Assembly (NCBI GenBank): GCA_963790095.1
Contig: CAWBNO010000034.1
Span: 62,001 to 126,000 of the forward strand
Reading direction: 5' to 3'
Source: JAAXQD01 sp963790095
GTDB lineage: Bacteria; Desulfobacterota; Desulfobacteria; Desulfobacterales; UBA11574
DNA: 64,000 nucleotides
In this document: one piece after another, positions 1 through 8,190 of the stretch
Layout of the letters: each line of letters opens with the position of its first letter
Position numbering within the stretch: the stretch's first letter is position 1
Notes under the pieces: model-generated
Database searches by the model: none
What the model was told of the DNA's origin: nothing
Seen by the model: the letters and a program-made list of their open reading frames with translations, nothing else
Translations under genes and position numbers: made by a program

Positions 1-938
1 CAACGGTTTTGATGACAAAACCGGCGAAAGGCGCATCCGGATCCGGATCAATTTCTATCTCACCTTCACCGACATCATCGGTAGCGATCCAGGAGCCGCG
101 ATCGATGGGGGAGGGCATACAGTTTATAATAAAATCCTGAAATAGATCGATGCCGATGTTATTTGTCGCCGATCCACAGAGAACCGGCACAAATGTTCGT
201 GTTAATGTGCCTTTTCTTAATGCAGACTTTATTTCGTCATCTGACAAGGATTCTCCTTCGAGATATCTTTCCAGAAGTTCATCGTCCGACTCTACAACAT
301 TCTCTACCAGCGCTTCTCTTTCTTCTTCAACCTTATCCAGCAGGTCGGATGGAATGTCGGCTTTCGTTGCCTTGCCTTTCCCATCATAAATAAACGCTTT
401 CATGCTGATGAGGTCCACCACTCCTTTGAAATCGGCTTCAGATCCTATTGGAAGTTGAAGTTTAATGGGCTTAGGTTCAAAGCATTCTTCCGCTTCTCTG
501 AAAGTTCGTAAAAAATCCGCCCGTTCTCTGTCGAGTTTGTTGATAAAAATGACTAAAGGCAAGTCGAACTCTTCGGCAAATTCCCAAGCTTGTTCTGTTT
601 GTACTTTTACACTGTCCACGGCGTCTATTACCACAGCAGCGCCGTCGGCCGCCTGCATGCAGCTTTTTGTATCTGAAAAGAAATTCAAATCACCGGGTGT
701 ATCAATGAGACTGATCGTATGCTTCTTCCAGTCCAACTGATGGAATCCACTGCTTAAGCTGATGTTGCGTTTTAGTTCTTCCGGTTCAAAGTCCATCGCG
801 GTATTGCCCTCGTCAACGCGTCCGTGTCTATTGATGACACCGGTATTGAAAAGCATTACCTCAGCCAAAGAAGTTTTTCCCGCACCTCCATGGGCTACCA
901 GGGCGATGTTCCTCAAACCTTCTATTTTTTCGGTCATT
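1..938 (-). CDS. Elongation factor G-like translational GTPase, 5' part (runs off window)
   Basis: The frame opens at an ATG at 936-938 behind an AGAGGAG ribosome site and stays open to the window edge, giving about 312 residues. The GTPase motifs are clear: P-loop AHGGAGKTS (residues 15-23), DTPGD (79-83) and NKLD (133-136). The P-loop has Gly-Gly where canonical EF-G has Ile-Asp, which is typical of the second EF-G-like group (FusA2 type) rather than the main translocase. It would bind GTP and act on the ribosome; whether it performs translocation, recycling or another role cannot be told from the N-terminus. Domains II-V lie outside the window. The family call is firm and the paralogue call is an inference from the P-loop. 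Confidence 0.88.
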
Positions 939-1053
939 TAATCTCCTCTCTGCTAATTTTATTAAAATGCATTTTTAAACTTTAATTTTTATATTGTTAT
1001 CTTTAAAAAATCAAGATTAACTTTTGGGAAGTCGTTTCCGAACGATATGGACT

Positions 1054-1836
1054 TCACACCCCCAAAATTCCACTGGAACGGTTGGGCAATCCGTCAATTC
1101 TCGATTTTAAGAAAATAAAAAATTCCCTGTTCCCTTTTGGACCGATTACGGGTGAAGGGATGACAAATTCGCGAATAAAGCCCAATTGGGCAAAATAATC
1201 AGAAAGATCTTCGATAACCTTATCATGGAGAACAGGGTCGCGCACAACACCGCCTTTTCCGACACTTCCTTTTCCAACTTCGAACTGGGGTTTTATCAGG
1301 GAAAGAATCCCGGCACCTTTTTTCATGAACTTTAATACATCGGGAACGACTTTTTTGAGGGAAATAAAGGAAACATCGATGGTGACCAGATCTACAAGTT
1401 GCGGCAGCGTTTCGGCAGGCATATACCGGATGTTTGTACGCTCGATGACCACCACCCGAGGATCCTGACGCAATTTCCAAGCCAGTTGCCCATAACCGAC
1501 ATCCACGGCAAAGACGCGACTTGCGCCATATTGGAGAAGGCAGTCTGTAAACCCGCCGGTGGAGGCACCCACGTCGAGGCAGGTAAAACCGGTTATATCA
1601 AATTCCAAGGCCTCTAAAGCGCTTTCGAGTTTTAGGCCGCCCCTGCTTACATAGGGAAAGTCCTCTCCCTTCAAAACAACGACTGCCTCTATGGAGACCT
1701 GTGTCCCGGGTTTATCGACAGGGTGGTTGTTGACCAGAACTTTTCCAGCCATAATAAGCGCCCGTGCCCGTTGTCGGCTATGTGCGAGTTTTTTTTCTAC
1801 AACGACCCGATCGAGTCTTTTTTTGTTAGGGGACAT
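1054..1836 (-). CDS. tlyA: TlyA family 2'-O-methyltransferase (S4 + FtsJ-like domains)
   Basis: A 260-residue protein with an N-terminal S4 RNA-binding domain (about 1-62) followed by the SRGGLKL motif (64-70) and a Rossmann methyltransferase domain with the SAM-binding loop LDVGASTGGF (87-96). TlyA enzymes methylate 2'-O positions of rRNA cytidines, and in some bacteria the protein is annotated as haemolysin A. The last ~15 residues (SRIDGLPNRSSGILGV) are a short tail beyond the usual fold. It is the distal gene of the xseA-xseB-ispA-dxs-tlyA cluster, a common proteobacterial order, with a 143 bp spacer after dxs. The exact rRNA target is not predictable here. Confidence 0.92.
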   Translation of the reverse strand: MSPNKKRLDRVVVEKKLAHSRQRARALIMAGKVLVNNHPVDKPGTQVSIEAVVVLKGEDFPYVSRGGLKLESALEALEFDITGFTCLDVGASTGGFTDCLLQYGASRVFAVDVGYGQLAWKLRQDPRVVVIERTNIRYMPAETLPQLVDLVTIDVSFISLKKVVPDVLKFMKKGAGILSLIKPQFEVGKGSVGKGGVVRDPVLHDKVIEDLSDYFAQLGFIREFVIPSPVIGPKGNREFFIFLKSRIDGLPNRSSGILGV

Positions 1837-1979
1837 GAATGGATTCGCTTGATGACATCCCTAATAAGGCGAAAAGCGCTGAGCGATGCGATGCGTAAAA
1901 ATTGCTGCTGTTTGAAGGTGTTCGCCCGAGTTTTAAAAAATTATAATGCCGTTGAATGGTAGGTGTTGAAACAGCTTTT

Positions 1980-3857
1980 CTAAGCATTTTTTAGAAGGCC
2001 CATGGCGGTTTCGACAATTGCAGGGGCGTCAATACCGTATTTAGATCGGAGAAGTTTTTGAGGGCCGTGCTCCACAAAGGTGTCTGGCAATCCGATACAT
2101 TTCAGATGAAACCCGGAGATTTCCGCATCGTTCAAGCACTCCAGAACTGCACTTCCAAATCCTCCCAGGCGCACATTCTCCTCGACCGTTATGATCCGTG
2201 GTATCGACCGGGAAAGGGTTGCAATGAGGTCGACATCCAAAGGTTTTACAAAACGGCAGTTTACCACCGTTGCGGATACACCCTGTTCTTTTAACGTTGC
2301 ATGGGCGGAAAGTGCTTCCACAACAGACCGGCCGATGGCCAAAATAAGAAGATCATCTCCTTCCTCGAGCACTTCTCCTTTCCCGATGGGTATGGGAACA
2401 TCTTGATTGTCCATATTGACACCCTCGGCGGTTCCCCTGGGGTATCGAACGGCAATGGGGCCCATATGGCCGATGGCGGTGACAAGCATTCTGCTGAGTT
2501 CATTCTCATCCTTAGGGGCCATAATGGTCATATTGGGAAGATTTCGAAGATAAGATAAATCGAAAACCCCATTATGGGTTGCGCCGTCCTCTCCAACGAT
2601 TCCGCCCCGATCAATGGCAAATACCACCGGCAGTGCTTCGATACAGACATCGTGCAATATCTGATCATAGGCCCGCTGTAGAAAGGTAGAATATATGGCC
2701 ACAACCGGCCTAAAGCCTTCGGTGGCCAGACCCGCTGCAAAAGTTACGGCGTGCTGTTCCGCAATGCCCACATCGAAAAAACGCTCCGGGTAAGCATCTG
2801 CAAACTTCACAAGCCCCGTACCTTCCGGCATGGCAGCTGTAACGGCGACGATCCTGTCATTTTTTCCCGCCAGTTTTAGCAGGGTCTGTCCAAAAATTTT
2901 GGTATATGTGGGGATGGAGCATTCTGTGTTGATACTTTCCCCCGTATCGGCATCAAAGCATCCAACACCGTGAAAATGAACAGGGTTTATTTCAGAAGGC
3001 GGGTATCCTTTACCTTTTTTCGTCGTTACATGAAGAAGAACCGGCTCGTTTAGGCATTTAATGTTGTCAAGTATGTCGATAAGATGGTTAAGGTTGTGTC
3101 CGTTAATGGGCCCAAAATATTCAAAGTTAAAGGCTTCGAACAACATCCCCGGAGTAATAAACGTTTTAAAAGATTCCTTTGAACGTTTTGCGAATTTATA
3201 GATATCGCCACCGAATTTCGGCAAGGATTTAAAAAAATCTTTAAGGTCTTGTTTAAAGTCCTGTATGTATTTTGCAGAAAAGGTTCGACTGAGTAAAGAG
3301 GATACGGCGCCGACATTGTGTGCGATGGACATGTCGTTGTCATTTAATATGACCAGAATGTTTTTGTTAATGTCTCCAGCCTGGTTAAGGCCTTCATAAG
3401 CGAGCCCTCCGGTCATGGAGCCATCCCCTATGACCGCGATTACTTTGCTATTGTCCTTTTTCAAGCGTTTGCCACAGGCGATTCCGAGGCCTGCAGAGAT
3501 AGAGGTGCTGCTGTGCCCGGTTGAAAATGCATCGTAAGGACTTTCGCTCATCCGGGTAAACCCGCACACTCCCTCATGCTGGCGAAGTGTGTGAAATCGC
3601 TTCCTGCGTCCGGTCAGTAATTTGTGAGCATAGGCTTGATGTCCCACATCCCAGATGATTTTATCATCCGGTGCGTTAAAGACGTAGTGGATGGCAATTG
3701 CCAACTCCACAGCACCTAAACTGGGTGCGAGGTGGCCGCCATTTTTGGATACCACATCGATGATGACCTGCCGTATCTCCGATGCGAGGGACGGGAGATC
3801 ATTTTTGGAAATTTTTTTTAAATCTGCAGGAGAATCGATTCTTTCAAGAAACCTCAA
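1980..3857 (-). CDS. dxs: 1-deoxy-D-xylulose-5-phosphate synthase
   Basis: At 625 residues this is full length for DXS, which condenses pyruvate with glyceraldehyde 3-phosphate using thiamine diphosphate to start the MEP isoprenoid pathway. Visible signatures are GGHLAPSLG (40-48, with the active-site region His), the TPP/Mg-binding GDGSMTGG (144-151) with NDND downstream, the central transketolase pyrimidine domain with GIAEQHAVTFAAGLA, and DRGGIVGEDGATHNG, where most DXS enzymes have DRAG. The C-terminal transketolase domain is complete. It lies between ispA and tlyA, so precursor supply and chain elongation are encoded together. A palindromic repeat occupies the ispA-dxs spacer and may act on the shared mRNA. 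Confidence 0.97.
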   Translation of the reverse strand: MRFLERIDSPADLKKISKNDLPSLASEIRQVIIDVVSKNGGHLAPSLGAVELAIAIHYVFNAPDDKIIWDVGHQAYAHKLLTGRRKRFHTLRQHEGVCGFTRMSESPYDAFSTGHSSTSISAGLGIACGKRLKKDNSKVIAVIGDGSMTGGLAYEGLNQAGDINKNILVILNDNDMSIAHNVGAVSSLLSRTFSAKYIQDFKQDLKDFFKSLPKFGGDIYKFAKRSKESFKTFITPGMLFEAFNFEYFGPINGHNLNHLIDILDNIKCLNEPVLLHVTTKKGKGYPPSEINPVHFHGVGCFDADTGESINTECSIPTYTKIFGQTLLKLAGKNDRIVAVTAAMPEGTGLVKFADAYPERFFDVGIAEQHAVTFAAGLATEGFRPVVAIYSTFLQRAYDQILHDVCIEALPVVFAIDRGGIVGEDGATHNGVFDLSYLRNLPNMTIMAPKDENELSRMLVTAIGHMGPIAVRYPRGTAEGVNMDNQDVPIPIGKGEVLEEGDDLLILAIGRSVVEALSAHATLKEQGVSATVVNCRFVKPLDVDLIATLSRSIPRIITVEENVRLGGFGSAVLECLNDAEISGFHLKCIGLPDTFVEHGPQKLLRSKYGIDAPAIVETAMGLLKNA

Positions 3858-3880
3858 AATATATATCGCTCCTTATTTAA

Positions 3881-3943
3881 TGAACTCGTAAAAAGTCTCA
3901 TTTTGCTCGATGTCCCTCACAAAATACTTTTAACGAAACCGTC
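3881..3943. repeat. Short palindromic dispersed element, copy A (ispA-dxs spacer)
   Basis: A 63 bp imperfect palindrome: one arm begins TGAACTCGTAAAAAGTCT and the other ends in ACGAAACCGTC. It matches the element at 60841-60905 in the opposite orientation with about five differences by eye, and its outer end matches the termini of the longer element at 29348-29472. TTATTTA occurs on both flanks and could be a target duplication, though the sequence is simple. It fills most of the ispA-dxs spacer, so in the transcript it would form a hairpin between two isoprenoid genes. No coding capacity. Confidence 0.8.
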
Positions 3944-4843
3944 TTATTTATTTCTAACAACAATATAATGCGCAATGGCCCGGAGGGGATCTGCTTTGTT
4001 ATCAAAATAATCGAGCACTTTCAAGGCATCGTTTACAAGTTTTCTTGCAAATTCTTTGGATTTTTCCATTCCAAGTATGGAAGGGTAGGTGCTTTTTCCC
4101 CGGGCTTGATCCGTACCGACATCTTTTCCCATAATATCCGGGTTCCCCTCAACGTTTAGTATGTCATCGGAAATCTGAAAGGCAAGCCCGATATTTCTGG
4201 CATAGTTTTTTAATTTTTCTATTTGATCACGATTTCCATTCCCCAAAATGGTTCCGGAAATTACGGATGCCTCAATCAGGGCGCCGGTTTTTAAGCGATG
4301 CATTTTTTTAAGATCCTCTATACCAAGAACCTTGCCTTCGGCAACAATGTCTTGCATCTGTCCCTCGATCATACCGTTACATCCCGCGGCCCTTGCGATG
4401 GTGTTTATAACACGGAGGCGGTTTAAGGCCCCAAGATCGGTGTCGGCAGCGTTGACGGATGAAAGGATCTCAAACGCCAGTGTAAGAAGGGCATCACCGG
4501 CAAGAATTGCCGTAGCTTCATCAAATTTGATATGACACGTCGGCTGTCCCCTGCGGAGGGTATCGTTGTCCATAGCAGGAAGGTCATCGTGGATCAGGGA
4601 GTACGTGTGGATCATCTCTATGGCACAGGCAGTCCGAATGGTAGGGTCCGTGTGGCTTCCAACGGTGTCTGCGGCCGAAATACACAAAATGGGTCGCAAA
4701 CGCTTTCCACTGGCCATAAGAGAATGTTTCATGGCGTCTCTAATTGTGGAGTCCTTGGAATTATTGTCTATTATTACACCCAAGGCTGTATCGATCTGTT
4801 TTCGTTTAGAAGACAGGTACGAATTCAGATCGAATTTATTCAT
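3944..4843 (-). CDS. ispA: Polyprenyl (farnesyl/geranylgeranyl) diphosphate synthase
   Basis: The start is placed at the ATG at 4841-4843, giving 299 residues; the open frame extends 14 codons further upstream into xseB but that extension is not typical. The ATG and the xseB stop share the string ATGAATAA, implying translational coupling. The first Asp-rich motif DDLPAMDND is at residues 86-94, and the second reads DDILNVEGN, with Asn where the E. coli enzyme has the last Asp of DDxxD. GKSTYPSILG follows as expected. The enzyme adds isopentenyl diphosphate to allylic primers to make C15 (or C20) diphosphates for quinone and undecaprenyl synthesis. Product length cannot be fixed by eye. Confidence 0.94.
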   Translation of the reverse strand: MNKFDLNSYLSSKRKQIDTALGVIIDNNSKDSTIRDAMKHSLMASGKRLRPILCISAADTVGSHTDPTIRTACAIEMIHTYSLIHDDLPAMDNDTLRRGQPTCHIKFDEATAILAGDALLTLAFEILSSVNAADTDLGALNRLRVINTIARAAGCNGMIEGQMQDIVAEGKVLGIEDLKKMHRLKTGALIEASVISGTILGNGNRDQIEKLKNYARNIGLAFQISDDILNVEGNPDIMGKDVGTDQARGKSTYPSILGMEKSKEFARKLVNDALKVLDYFDNKADPLRAIAHYIVVRNK

Positions 4844-5078
4844 CTTCCGGCTCGATTTCCGAGATAAAAGGTTTTTCAAAAACATTACCGGTCTGATCTT
4901 TTAGCAGAAGGGTAACCTTTTGTTCGGTCTCATCCAGTTTTTCGGAACAGAATTTGGACAGTTGAACCCCTTCTTCGAATTTTTTTATCGCTTTTTCAAG
5001 GGGCTGATCCCCGGATTCGAGTTCCCGAACGATCTGCTCCAGCTTTTTCATTGCCTTTTCAAAGGTCAGATTGGCCAT
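4836..5078 (-). CDS. xseB: Exodeoxyribonuclease VII small subunit
   Basis: An 80-residue, charged, helical protein with the XseB signature: an N-terminal FEKAMKKLEQIVRELESGD and the following LEKAIKKFEEGVQL segment. It pairs with XseA to form exonuclease VII, which degrades single-stranded DNA from both ends. It starts 4 bp after the xseA stop and overlaps the ispA start, so all three are translationally linked. Length is normal for the family. No oddities. Confidence 0.94.
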   Translation of the reverse strand: MANLTFEKAMKKLEQIVRELESGDQPLEKAIKKFEEGVQLSKFCSEKLDETEQKVTLLLKDQTGNVFEKPFISEIEPEDE

Positions 5079-5082
5079 AAAA

Positions 5083-6450
5083 TTATTTTCCTTTTACCCT
5101 GCAGATTAATGAACCTTTCGCAACCGTCACCTCTAGATCCTGACCGATGGTGACCTTCTGTGGATCTCTAACTACAGCTGCATCTGGAATGGTTCTGGTA
5201 ATGCTGTAACCTCGGGATAGCGTGGCTTTAGGGCTCAACGCATGGAGTCCGGCCATGGCTTCCCGAAGTAAAAACCGTTTTTCATTTATAAATATTCCAA
5301 TATAATTAAAAAGGTTATTATCTCTTATATCAAGTTTGTCTTTAAGATTTTTTGCTCGCACCAAAGGATTGTTGGCAAAAAGCCTTTCAGTCTGCCATTT
5401 AACACCTTCGTGCCTTTGAACAACCGTATTGCGAAACGTTTTGAAAAGGCGGGTCATCAGGTCGTCTGTTTTAAGCCTCAGATCTTCTATTTTTCGCCTT
5501 GGATGAAGCAGTCGGTTGGACATTTCCAGAACCCGATTTCGAGAATATTCAAGATTTCGAACAAAACGCAGGAGTAAGTGCCTTGAAAGTTCAGAGATCC
5601 TATTCAAAAGGTCCTGTTTAAGGGGCACAGCCAGTTCGGCTGCAGCAGATGGTGTGGGTGCCCTTAAATCAGCAACAAAGTCTGCAATGCAGAAATCGGT
5701 TTCATGACCCACCGCTGAAATTATCGGAGTGTCTGATTCAAAAATAGCCCTGGCAACAATTTCAGCGTTAAACGCATGAAAATCTTCCAATGACCCACCG
5801 CCCCTGGCCAGGATCGCTAAATCCGAGTTGGACCGAAAATTCAGCATTTCAATGGCGGATACAATCTCATGTTCAGCACCGTCACCCTGAACTTTAACCG
5901 GTATGATCTCGATCCGAAGGTTTGGAAAACGCCGGTTGATTATTTTCAGGATATCGTGAACAACAGCGCCGGTTGGGGAGGTTATAATGCTGATTTTTTT
6001 AGGTAAAAAGGGTAGGGGGCTTTTGTGTGCTTCATCAAAAAGACCTTCTTCGAAAAGCCGTTTTTTTAATTGTTCAAAAGCCAGCTGGATGGCCCCTGTA
6101 CCTTTGGGTTCGAGATATTCAAATATGATCTGATAGGTGCCCCGGGGTTCATAGACACTGATCCGGCCAAGGCCTGTTATGTTCATTCCATCTTCGAGGT
6201 CAAAGATTAACGTCCGGTTTTGATTGCGAAACATAACCCCATTGATCTGGGCAGCCGCATCTTTTAAGGTAAAATAGAAATGTCCGGAAGTCGGCATTCT
6301 AAAATTGGAAATTTCTCCATTTATCCAAATAAATGGAAAGTTTTCTTCAAGTAAATTTTTAATCTTCAAAGTCAGCTCGGAAACGGTGTAGATACGGCGG
6401 TGTTGGGTACCGGACGGTCCTGGGGACTGGATATCGTTGTGTGAGTTCAT
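5083..6450 (-). CDS. xseA: Exodeoxyribonuclease VII large subunit
   Basis: The start is set at the ATG at 6448-6450 (MNSHNDIQ), giving 455 residues, the normal XseA length; an open frame runs 58 codons further upstream but looks non-coding. Domains in order are an N-terminal OB-fold (TVSELTLKIKNLLEENFPF, then GEISNFR and GHFYFTLKD), the catalytic domain with TSPTGAVVHDIL, the ARGGGSLEDFHAFN motif and VGHETDFCIADFVADLRAPTPSAAAE, then a long helical region and a C-terminal beta domain with LSRGYSITR. It is the catalytic subunit for single-strand DNA exonuclease VII and leads the cluster through xseB, ispA, dxs and tlyA. Confidence 0.95.
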   Translation of the reverse strand: MNSHNDIQSPGPSGTQHRRIYTVSELTLKIKNLLEENFPFIWINGEISNFRMPTSGHFYFTLKDAAAQINGVMFRNQNRTLIFDLEDGMNITGLGRISVYEPRGTYQIIFEYLEPKGTGAIQLAFEQLKKRLFEEGLFDEAHKSPLPFLPKKISIITSPTGAVVHDILKIINRRFPNLRIEIIPVKVQGDGAEHEIVSAIEMLNFRSNSDLAILARGGGSLEDFHAFNAEIVARAIFESDTPIISAVGHETDFCIADFVADLRAPTPSAAAELAVPLKQDLLNRISELSRHLLLRFVRNLEYSRNRVLEMSNRLLHPRRKIEDLRLKTDDLMTRLFKTFRNTVVQRHEGVKWQTERLFANNPLVRAKNLKDKLDIRDNNLFNYIGIFINEKRFLLREAMAGLHALSPKATLSRGYSITRTIPDAAVVRDPQKVTIGQDLEVTVAKGSLICRVKGK

Positions 6451-6822
6451 TAATAAAATAAAACCTTTTGGATTATCGTCGCCTACTTTTTCAAAGACAT
6501 TTAACAAGGGTTCTTCGGCAATTACGTTAGAAATGACCGACAGGTTTTTCGACAAATTGCCAAACCTTTTGGATGAACCTTTATTCTTGAAATACAATCG
6601 ATACGAGATGATAGAATCGAACAATTACCACAGTAAAAAATATCATTCAACATAAAACCTGCAAGAGGAATCGGTTTAAAGCAATGGCCTTTTCGGCCTT
6701 TGTCCTTAAATTCCGCAGCAACGTCTGATAAGATATATTATGTAAACTTTTATGCGGGTCGTTTAAGCTTTAATGAAAGACACCCCCCGTATAGCCCTTT
6801 TTTCCACCCTAAACCCCTTTTG
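6451..6822. other. 372 bp spacer upstream of xseA, no gene recognised
   Basis: No convincing reading frame or RNA gene is seen. It presumably holds the minus-strand promoter of the xseA cluster. A small hairpin GGCC-TTTTC-GGCC lies at 6686-6698, and the part nearest 6823 is rich in C runs. An open frame continuing upstream of xseA to 6624 has no recognisable domain or good ribosome site and is taken as chance. Confidence 0.5.
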
Positions 6823-7092
6823 TCACCCTTGGGCGTGTTTTTCTATAAAATCTCGCAACGCGGGAAAAACATATATATTTTCATGGGCCATTTTGGTGAG
6901 GCAAGATGCGAGGATCTCGTTTTTTTCGTGAATTGTTTTGTGTTTGTCTAAAATAAAATGTTTCTTGCCCTTAATTGTGCACAGCCCGCTTTCAACTTTG
7001 ATACCGGTCTTTCGAAAATTATGCTCTAAAACCGTAATTCCAAGTTTTTCTGCTAGGGCTATCAATTCCTGATACAATGATTCGGGTTTCAT
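6823..7092 (-). CDS. Small conserved-looking hypothetical protein
   Basis: The start is taken at the ATG at 7090-7092 (MKPESLYQEL), giving 89 residues; the longer frame to 7167 would add a Phe/Lys-rich stretch over an AT palindrome. The protein starts with a helix (ESLYQELIALAEKLGITV), then alternates strands and a basic segment (CTIKGKKHFILDKHKTIHEK) and ends in a helix with AHENIYVFPALRDFIEKH. No family is recognised. It lies divergently from the BI-1 gene and downstream of nothing obvious on its strand. Moderate confidence that it is a real gene, from its codon pattern and length. Confidence 0.6.
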   Translation of the reverse strand: MKPESLYQELIALAEKLGITVLEHNFRKTGIKVESGLCTIKGKKHFILDKHKTIHEKNEILASCLTKMAHENIYVFPALRDFIEKHAQG

Positions 7093-7161
7093 TTTTTTTA
7101 AAAAAATTTTTTTAAAAGAAAAGAGACTACACCATAAAACGCTTAATGGCATGTTTTGGCC

Positions 7162-7189
7162 TTGCAAAACAAAAATTCTGTGTTATATT
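7162..7189 (+). promoter_or_regulatory. Candidate sigma-70-type promoter for the BI-1 gene
   Basis: TTGCAA (7162-7167) and TATATT (7184-7189) are separated by 16 bp and stand about 87 bp before the plus-strand start codon. A strong AGGAGG ribosome site follows at 7265-7270, five bases before the ATG. Only sequence resemblance supports this. Confidence 0.4.
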
Positions 7190-7275
7190 TAATGCTTTCT
7201 ATAGATATTTGAATGCAGATTCGGTTTTTGGAAAAGACAAAAACGATAAATATGCATTAATATCAGGAGGATAAA

Positions 7276-7977
7276 ATGCAATCTATACCGCTTAAAAGAA
7301 CACAGACCCAAGTTCGGGTCAACGCATTTATTCGGAGCGTCTATAACTGGATGGCCATCGGCCTTGGACTGACGGGGCTTGTGGCATTTTATGTATCGAA
7401 CAGTGAAACCTTGCTGAGACTGATTTTTGGCAATCAACTTGTATTTTTTGGTTTAATCATCGGTGAACTTGCCCTTGTTTTCAGCATCAGTGCACGGGTC
7501 CACAAAATGCAGGCTTCCACCGCGACATCTTTATTTGTCCTGTATGCAGCCTTAAACGGAGCGACCCTTTCAGCCATATTTCTAATCTATACAAAATCTT
7601 CGATTACCTCAACGTTTTTTATCTGTGCGGCAACCTTTATAACGTCCAGTATTTACGGCATGGCCACCAAACGGGACTTGACCACAATGGGTCAGTTCAT
7701 GTTCATGGGACTTATCGGGATTATCATTGCATCGGTGGTCAACCTGTTTGTTCGCAGTTCAGGCATGAGTCTCATCGTCAGCTATGTCGGCGTGATCGTT
7801 TTTGTGGGTCTCACCGCCTATGATACCCAAAAACTCAAAACCATGGCCCTCTCACAACCTGAGGGCCTTGACGGGGCTACGATTCGAAAGGGCGCGATTT
7901 TAGGCGCTCTCACGTTGTATCTCGATTTTATAAATCTATTTCTAATGCTCCTTAGAATCTTGGGAAGCCGGGATTAA
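7276..7977 (+). CDS. Bax inhibitor-1 / YccA family membrane protein
   Basis: A 233-residue, strongly hydrophobic protein with seven predicted membrane segments and the family's core pattern: FIRSVYNWMAIGLGLTGLVA near the N-terminus, SIYGMATKRDLT in the middle, and a C-terminal ending LDFINLFLMLLRILGSRD. BI-1/YccA proteins are inner-membrane proteins; the E. coli member YccA modulates the FtsH protease and other members act as proton-sensitive calcium leaks. The start is fixed by AGGAGG five bases upstream. It is the only plus-strand gene in the window and appears monocistronic, with a hairpin terminator about 30 bp after the stop. Confidence 0.93.
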   Translation: MQSIPLKRTQTQVRVNAFIRSVYNWMAIGLGLTGLVAFYVSNSETLLRLIFGNQLVFFGLIIGELALVFSISARVHKMQASTATSLFVLYAALNGATLSAIFLIYTKSSITSTFFICAATFITSSIYGMATKRDLTTMGQFMFMGLIGIIIASVVNLFVRSSGMSLIVSYVGVIVFVGLTAYDTQKLKTMALSQPEGLDGATIRKGAILGALTLYLDFINLFLMLLRILGSRD

Positions 7978-8006
7978 GATAAAACTTAAAAATTTTCATC
8001 CGAATC

Positions 8007-8045
8007 AAAAAGGTTGGTCTGACATAGGGGCCAACCTTTTTATTT
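8007..8045 (+). terminator. Hairpin terminator after the BI-1 gene, possibly bidirectional
   Basis: AAAAGGTTGG and CCAACCTTTT form a 10 bp stem around a 13-base loop, followed by TATTTTTA. It lies about 30 bp after the BI-1 stop; because the arms carry A and T runs it could also stop minus-strand transcription coming from glmM. Confidence 0.75.
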
Positions 8046-8085
8046 TTAATGTTGACACCTGGAAGGTTAGGGGATAAGGAGTGTT

Positions 8086-8124
8086 GGAGTAATGGGAATA
8101 CATATTGTTCCAGCCCAATACTCC
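8086..8124. repeat. Inverted repeat in the BI-1/glmM spacer
   Basis: GGAGTAATGGG (8086-8096) faces CCCAATACTCC (8114-8124) with one mismatch around a 17-base loop. The surrounding spacer (about 8050-8170) has the same degenerate, short-word character (GTCACTTC, CTGAACG, GAATCCCTGA) as other spacers in this window. Confidence 0.5.
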
Positions 8125-8190
8125 GTCACTTCATGCCTTCTTTGTCCTTAACCCTGAACGTCGAATCCCTGAACCGGTGAACGGAAACTT

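Noticed and set aside
150..740. Plus-strand frames in the EF-G-like gene
   Set aside because: They are antisense to a continuous minus-strand GTPase frame with P-loop, DTPGD and NKLD motifs.
6451..6624. A 58-codon N-terminal extension of XseA
   Set aside because: XseA has normal length from the ATG at 6450 and the extension has no domain or ribosome site support.
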